Positions 61,597 to 64,000 of a stretch of DNA of 64,000 bases are shown piece by piece. The first letter of the stretch is position 1. Each line of letters starts with the position of its first letter. Under the pieces are notes generated by a model. That model was not told the origin of the DNA. It saw nothing but the letters and a program-made list of their open reading frames with translations, and ran no database searches. Position numbers and translations under genes: made by a program. The stretch comes from Eubacterium sp. (lineage in GTDB: Bacteria; Bacillota; Clostridia; Lachnospirales; Lachnospiraceae): assembly GCA_021769425.1 (NCBI GenBank), contig JAETSX010000016.1, positions 62,001 to 126,000 on the forward strand, written 5' to 3'.

Positions 61597-62958
61597 ATGG
61601 CAGGAAGGAAACAGGAGATACAATATTTGGAGCAGATGTATCAAAAAAGCGGCAACCAGCTTTTGATACTCTATGGAAGGAAAGAAAACGGCGGCAGGGA
61701 ACTGGTTCGGGAATTTTGCAGAAATAAAAAGTTCTTTTACTATTATGCGCCGGATATTTCTCCCCAGTCTCAGAGACAGAGGATGCAAAAGGAAATTTCA
61801 GACAGATATCAGGTGGCAGTTTCCCAGGATTCTTATGATACATTTTTTAAGCGGATCAAAAGCGGAGACGGCAGCAAGCTGGTGGTGGTGATAGATGAAT
61901 TCCACCGGATTCAGAAAAAAGAACCGCAGTTTATCGAAAGCATTCTGAAATTAAAGGCAAAGAAATTATATCCGGGGCCGGTGATGATACTTTTGTGCAG
62001 CTCTTCCATTCCCTGGACGGAGCAGGAGCTGCCTCAGATATTAGGGAATTCCATGAAGAAGATAGATGGGATTACTAAGATTCGGGAATTGGGGTTTCTG
62101 GATCTGGTGCGGCAATTTCCCCATTACAGTGTGAGGGAGAGCGTAAAAGCATACGGCGTCATTGGCGGCGTGCCGGAATATATGAAGGGATGGGAGGATC
62201 AGCGGGACATCCGTTACAATATCTGTACCCATATCCTTTCAGAACGGGGATTTTTGCACAACAAGGCAGAAGAAATTATCCGCAGCCAGTTACGGGAACT
62301 GTCCGTATATCATACAATTTTGGAAACGCTGGCTTCCGGGAAGCATAAATTAAATGATATCTACCAGGCAACAGGGTTTTCCAGAGCCAAAATCAGCGTA
62401 TACCTGAAAAATCTTATGGAATTTGATGTGGTGGAAAAAGTCTATTCCTTCGAGACAGGGGGATGGCAGAATGCCCAGAAAGGCTTATATCAGATAAGAG
62501 ATACATTTCTTAATTTCTGGTTTAAGTTTGTATATCCCCATTTGTCGGAATTTTATCAGATGGAGCCGGAAGATTTCTATGATCAATATATTGCAGGAGA
62601 ACTGGAACGTTATCTGAAACGCTATTTTGTCAATGTATGTATGGAATATCTGGAATTGCAGGACATGGTAGGCAGGCTGCCCTTAAAAATCCATAAAATG
62701 GGCACATGGATCGGAAAGAAAGGACATATTGATATTATAGCCCAGAACAGCATACGGGAAAATCTCATCTGTCTCTGCAACTGGTCCGAGGGAACCATGA
62801 CTTATGATATGTGCCAGCAGCTGTTTCAGAGTATGGAACAGGCGAAGATCACGGCTAATTATTACTATTTGTTCAGCGCCAAAGGCTTTGACGAGAAACT
62901 GGTGAAAGTTGTGGATGGAGATGACCGGATTCTGTTAGTGGATATGAACAGGATGTGA
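61597..62958 (+). CDS. archaeal-type ATPase / DUF234 protein with degenerate active sites
   Basis: A 453-residue protein of the family with an AAA-type ATPase, winged helix and C-terminal DUF234 PD-(D/E)xK-like domain. The Walker A region reads LYGRKENGGREL, where active relatives have GRRRVGKT: the key Lys is lost. Walker B (VVVIDEFHRI) is kept. The winged helix is at about 235-290 (KLNDIYQATGFSRAKISVYLKN). In the C-terminal domain only the Asp of GHIDIIA is kept; the usual ExK position reads LCNW. It may bind nucleotide weakly or serve as a structural protein. Functions of this family are poorly known. Its own promoter lies upstream. Confidence 0.82.
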   Translation: MAGRKQEIQYLEQMYQKSGNQLLILYGRKENGGRELVREFCRNKKFFYYYAPDISPQSQRQRMQKEISDRYQVAVSQDSYDTFFKRIKSGDGSKLVVVIDEFHRIQKKEPQFIESILKLKAKKLYPGPVMILLCSSSIPWTEQELPQILGNSMKKIDGITKIRELGFLDLVRQFPHYSVRESVKAYGVIGGVPEYMKGWEDQRDIRYNICTHILSERGFLHNKAEEIIRSQLRELSVYHTILETLASGKHKLNDIYQATGFSRAKISVYLKNLMEFDVVEKVYSFETGGWQNAQKGLYQIRDTFLNFWFKFVYPHLSEFYQMEPEDFYDQYIAGELERYLKRYFVNVCMEYLELQDMVGRLPLKIHKMGTWIGKKGHIDIIAQNSIRENLICLCNWSEGTMTYDMCQQLFQSMEQAKITANYYYLFSAKGFDEKLVKVVDGDDRILLVDMNRM

Positions 62959-62989
62959 GCCAGGGGCAGAGAAGAGTCTGAAAGCCGGA

Positions 62990-63176
62990 AAGAACCGTGC
63001 AGAAAAGAGTCCGAAGGACGAAAAGAACCGTGCAGAAAAGAGTCCGAAGGCAGGAAAGAACCGTGCGGAAAAGAAACTGAGAGCCGGAAAGAACCGTGCA
63101 GAAAAGAGTCCGAGGGCAGGAAAGAACCAGAAAGCAGGAAAGAACCAGAAAGCAGGAAAGAACCAGAAAGCAGGAT
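62990..63176 (+). repeat. 33-bp then 18-bp tandem repeats between the ATPase gene and topB
   Basis: AGAACCGTGC-type units begin at 62991, 63024, 63057, 63090 and 63123 (33-bp period), then at 63141 and 63159 (18-bp period). Both periods are multiples of three, and the frame stays open from the ATPase stop (62956-62958) to a TGA at 63229, coding a Lys/Glu/Arg-rich repeat of the form RKEPCRKESEG. Confidence 0.9.
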
Positions 63177-63184
63177 AAGAATTT

Positions 63185-64000
63185 ATGGCGAAAGCTTTAT
63201 ACATAGCAGAAAAACCAAGTGTGGCGCGTGAATTTGCCAAAGCATTAAAATTGGATTTAAAAAGTTATGACGGATATATGGAATCCGGGGAAGCGGTGAT
63301 TACCTGGTGCGTGGGCCACCTGGTAACCATGAGTTATCCGGAAGCGTATGATGAGAAGTATAAGAAATGGAGCCTTGCCACCCTTCCGTTTCTTCCGGAA
63401 GAATTTAAGTATGAAGTGATACCGGGGGTAAAGAAGCAATATAAGATTGTGGCCGGGCTTTTGAACCGGAAGGATGTGGATACCATTTATGTGTGCACTG
63501 ACTCCGGAAGAGAGGGAGAATATATTTACCGGCTGGTGGAGCGTCAGGCAAAAGTCCGGGGAAAGACACGGCGCAGAGTATGGATTGATTCTCAGACAGA
63601 AGAGGAGATTCTGCGGGGGATCCGGGAGGCAAAGGATCTGTCCGAGTATGATAATCTTTGTGAGTCCGCTTATCTGAGGGCAAAAGAAGATTACCTTATG
63701 GGCATCAATTTTTCCCGTCTGCTGACTCTGAAATACGGCAATGCCATTTCGAATTTTCTGAGAACCAAATATACCGTAGTCAGTGTAGGCCGTGTGATGA
63801 CCTGTGTCCAGGGGATGGTGGTGCGCAGGGAACGGGAGATTCGTGAGTTTGTGAAAACACCTTTTTATCGGGTAATAAATACCCTGGAACTTCAGGGCAG
63901 TACAGTAGAAGGAGAATGGCGGGCGGTTGAGGGTTCCGAATATTTTCAGTCTCCCAGGCTGTATAAAGAAAATGGATTTAAAGAGCGCAATGACGCAGAA
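63185..64000 (+). CDS. topB: DNA topoisomerase III, 3' truncated by window edge
   Basis: The ATG at 63185 opens a frame that runs to the window end (272 codons seen). The N-terminal Toprim domain has the Glu of YIAEKPSVA and the acidic motif TDSGREGEYIYR (residues 105-116), where the second Asp of the classical DxD is Gly. The downstream SVGRVMTCVQGMVVRRE block is typical of type IA enzymes. The active-site Tyr and zinc domains would lie beyond the window. It relaxes and decatenates DNA. No good ribosome binding site is seen; the repeat array ends just before the start. Confidence 0.92.
   Translation, partial: MAKALYIAEKPSVAREFAKALKLDLKSYDGYMESGEAVITWCVGHLVTMSYPEAYDEKYKKWSLATLPFLPEEFKYEVIPGVKKQYKIVAGLLNRKDVDTIYVCTDSGREGEYIYRLVERQAKVRGKTRRRVWIDSQTEEEILRGIREAKDLSEYDNLCESAYLRAKEDYLMGINFSRLLTLKYGNAISNFLRTKYTVVSVGRVMTCVQGMVVRREREIREFVKTPFYRVINTLELQGSTVEGEWRAVEGSEYFQSPRLYKENGFKERNDAE

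Noticed and set aside
62990..63176. Regular 33-bp periodicity resembling a CRISPR array
   Set aside because: The whole period is repeated; there are no unique spacers and no cas genes. The same holds for the 43-bp and 77-bp arrays.
62935..63240. Minus-strand frame coding a Phe/Pro-rich hydrophobic repeat of 101 residues
   Set aside because: It is the complement of the Lys/Glu repeat array and overlaps the topB start; no ribosome binding site.

Overview
The window is a chromosomal segment of an anaerobic, spore-forming Firmicute, most likely a gut Lachnospiraceae (Clostridia). This placement is inferred from gene content: spore genes (gpr, spoIIP), two [FeFe] hydrogenases, a long 2-hydroxyacyl-CoA dehydratase activase, glutaminyl-tRNA synthetase, QueH, BioY, and Firmicute regulatory sites (CIRCE, BirA box, ARG boxes, Rex-like sites). 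I saw no rRNA, tRNA, CRISPR array, prophage or insertion-sequence transposase.

Layout. 1-4.6 kb: a GNAT fragment, a HAD phosphatase, maf, a small acidic protein, an FAD oxidoreductase and a PrsA-like foldase, all on +. 4.7-8.8 kb: htpG on - behind a CIRCE element, then a divergent MATE transporter and a nitroreductase remnant. 8.8-13.1 kb: a trimeric NADH-linked [FeFe] hydrogenase operon (hydC-hydB-hydA) with a Rex-like operator inside its promoter. 13.1-19.4 kb: a cluster of hairpins, then a DUF4097-like protein, a GNAT with an internal repeat insertion and a frameshifted dehydratase activase on -. 19.8-25.8 kb: a LysM protein, a rhomboid-like membrane protein, glnS, a DUF2225-like protein, a MORN/TPR lipoprotein and bioY under a BirA box. 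25.9-33.8 kb: arginine biosynthesis, with argG divergent from argC-GNAT-argJ-orf-argB-argD and two pairs of ARG boxes between them. 33.9-35.9 kb: a hemerythrin/response-regulator fusion and a YdcZ-type membrane protein. 36.0-42.4 kb: comEA, a two-component system, a GerMN lipoprotein and comEC, tightly packed. 42.6 kb: a 67-residue acidic peptide on - with six Cys in four repeats. 43.0-44.2 kb: ahpC with a stand-alone AhpF-N-like partner. 44.2-53.6 kb: holA, rpsT, gpr, spoIIP, a CorA-type transporter, lepA, hemW and queH, close to the usual Firmicute order. 53.7-56.6 kb: argH and asd. 57.1-61.4 kb: a second hydrogenase operon (NuoF-tail/GltD fusion, hydA2, hypB). 61.6-64 kb: a degenerate ATPase, a coding-phase repeat array and the start of topB.

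Themes. Two hydrogenase operons, both with Rex-like sites, point to NAD(P)H/ferredoxin balancing through H2. Arginine genes lie at two places. Intergenic DNA is unusually rich in short tandem repeats (46, 30, 77, 43, 33 and 18 bp units), a 94-bp foldback element present as an inverted pair, and a dispersed hairpin family with the core TAACAGTTCAGC. The least explained gene is the Cys/Asp repeat peptide at 42.6 kb, which has its own promoter, ribosome binding site and terminator but no recognisable partner.
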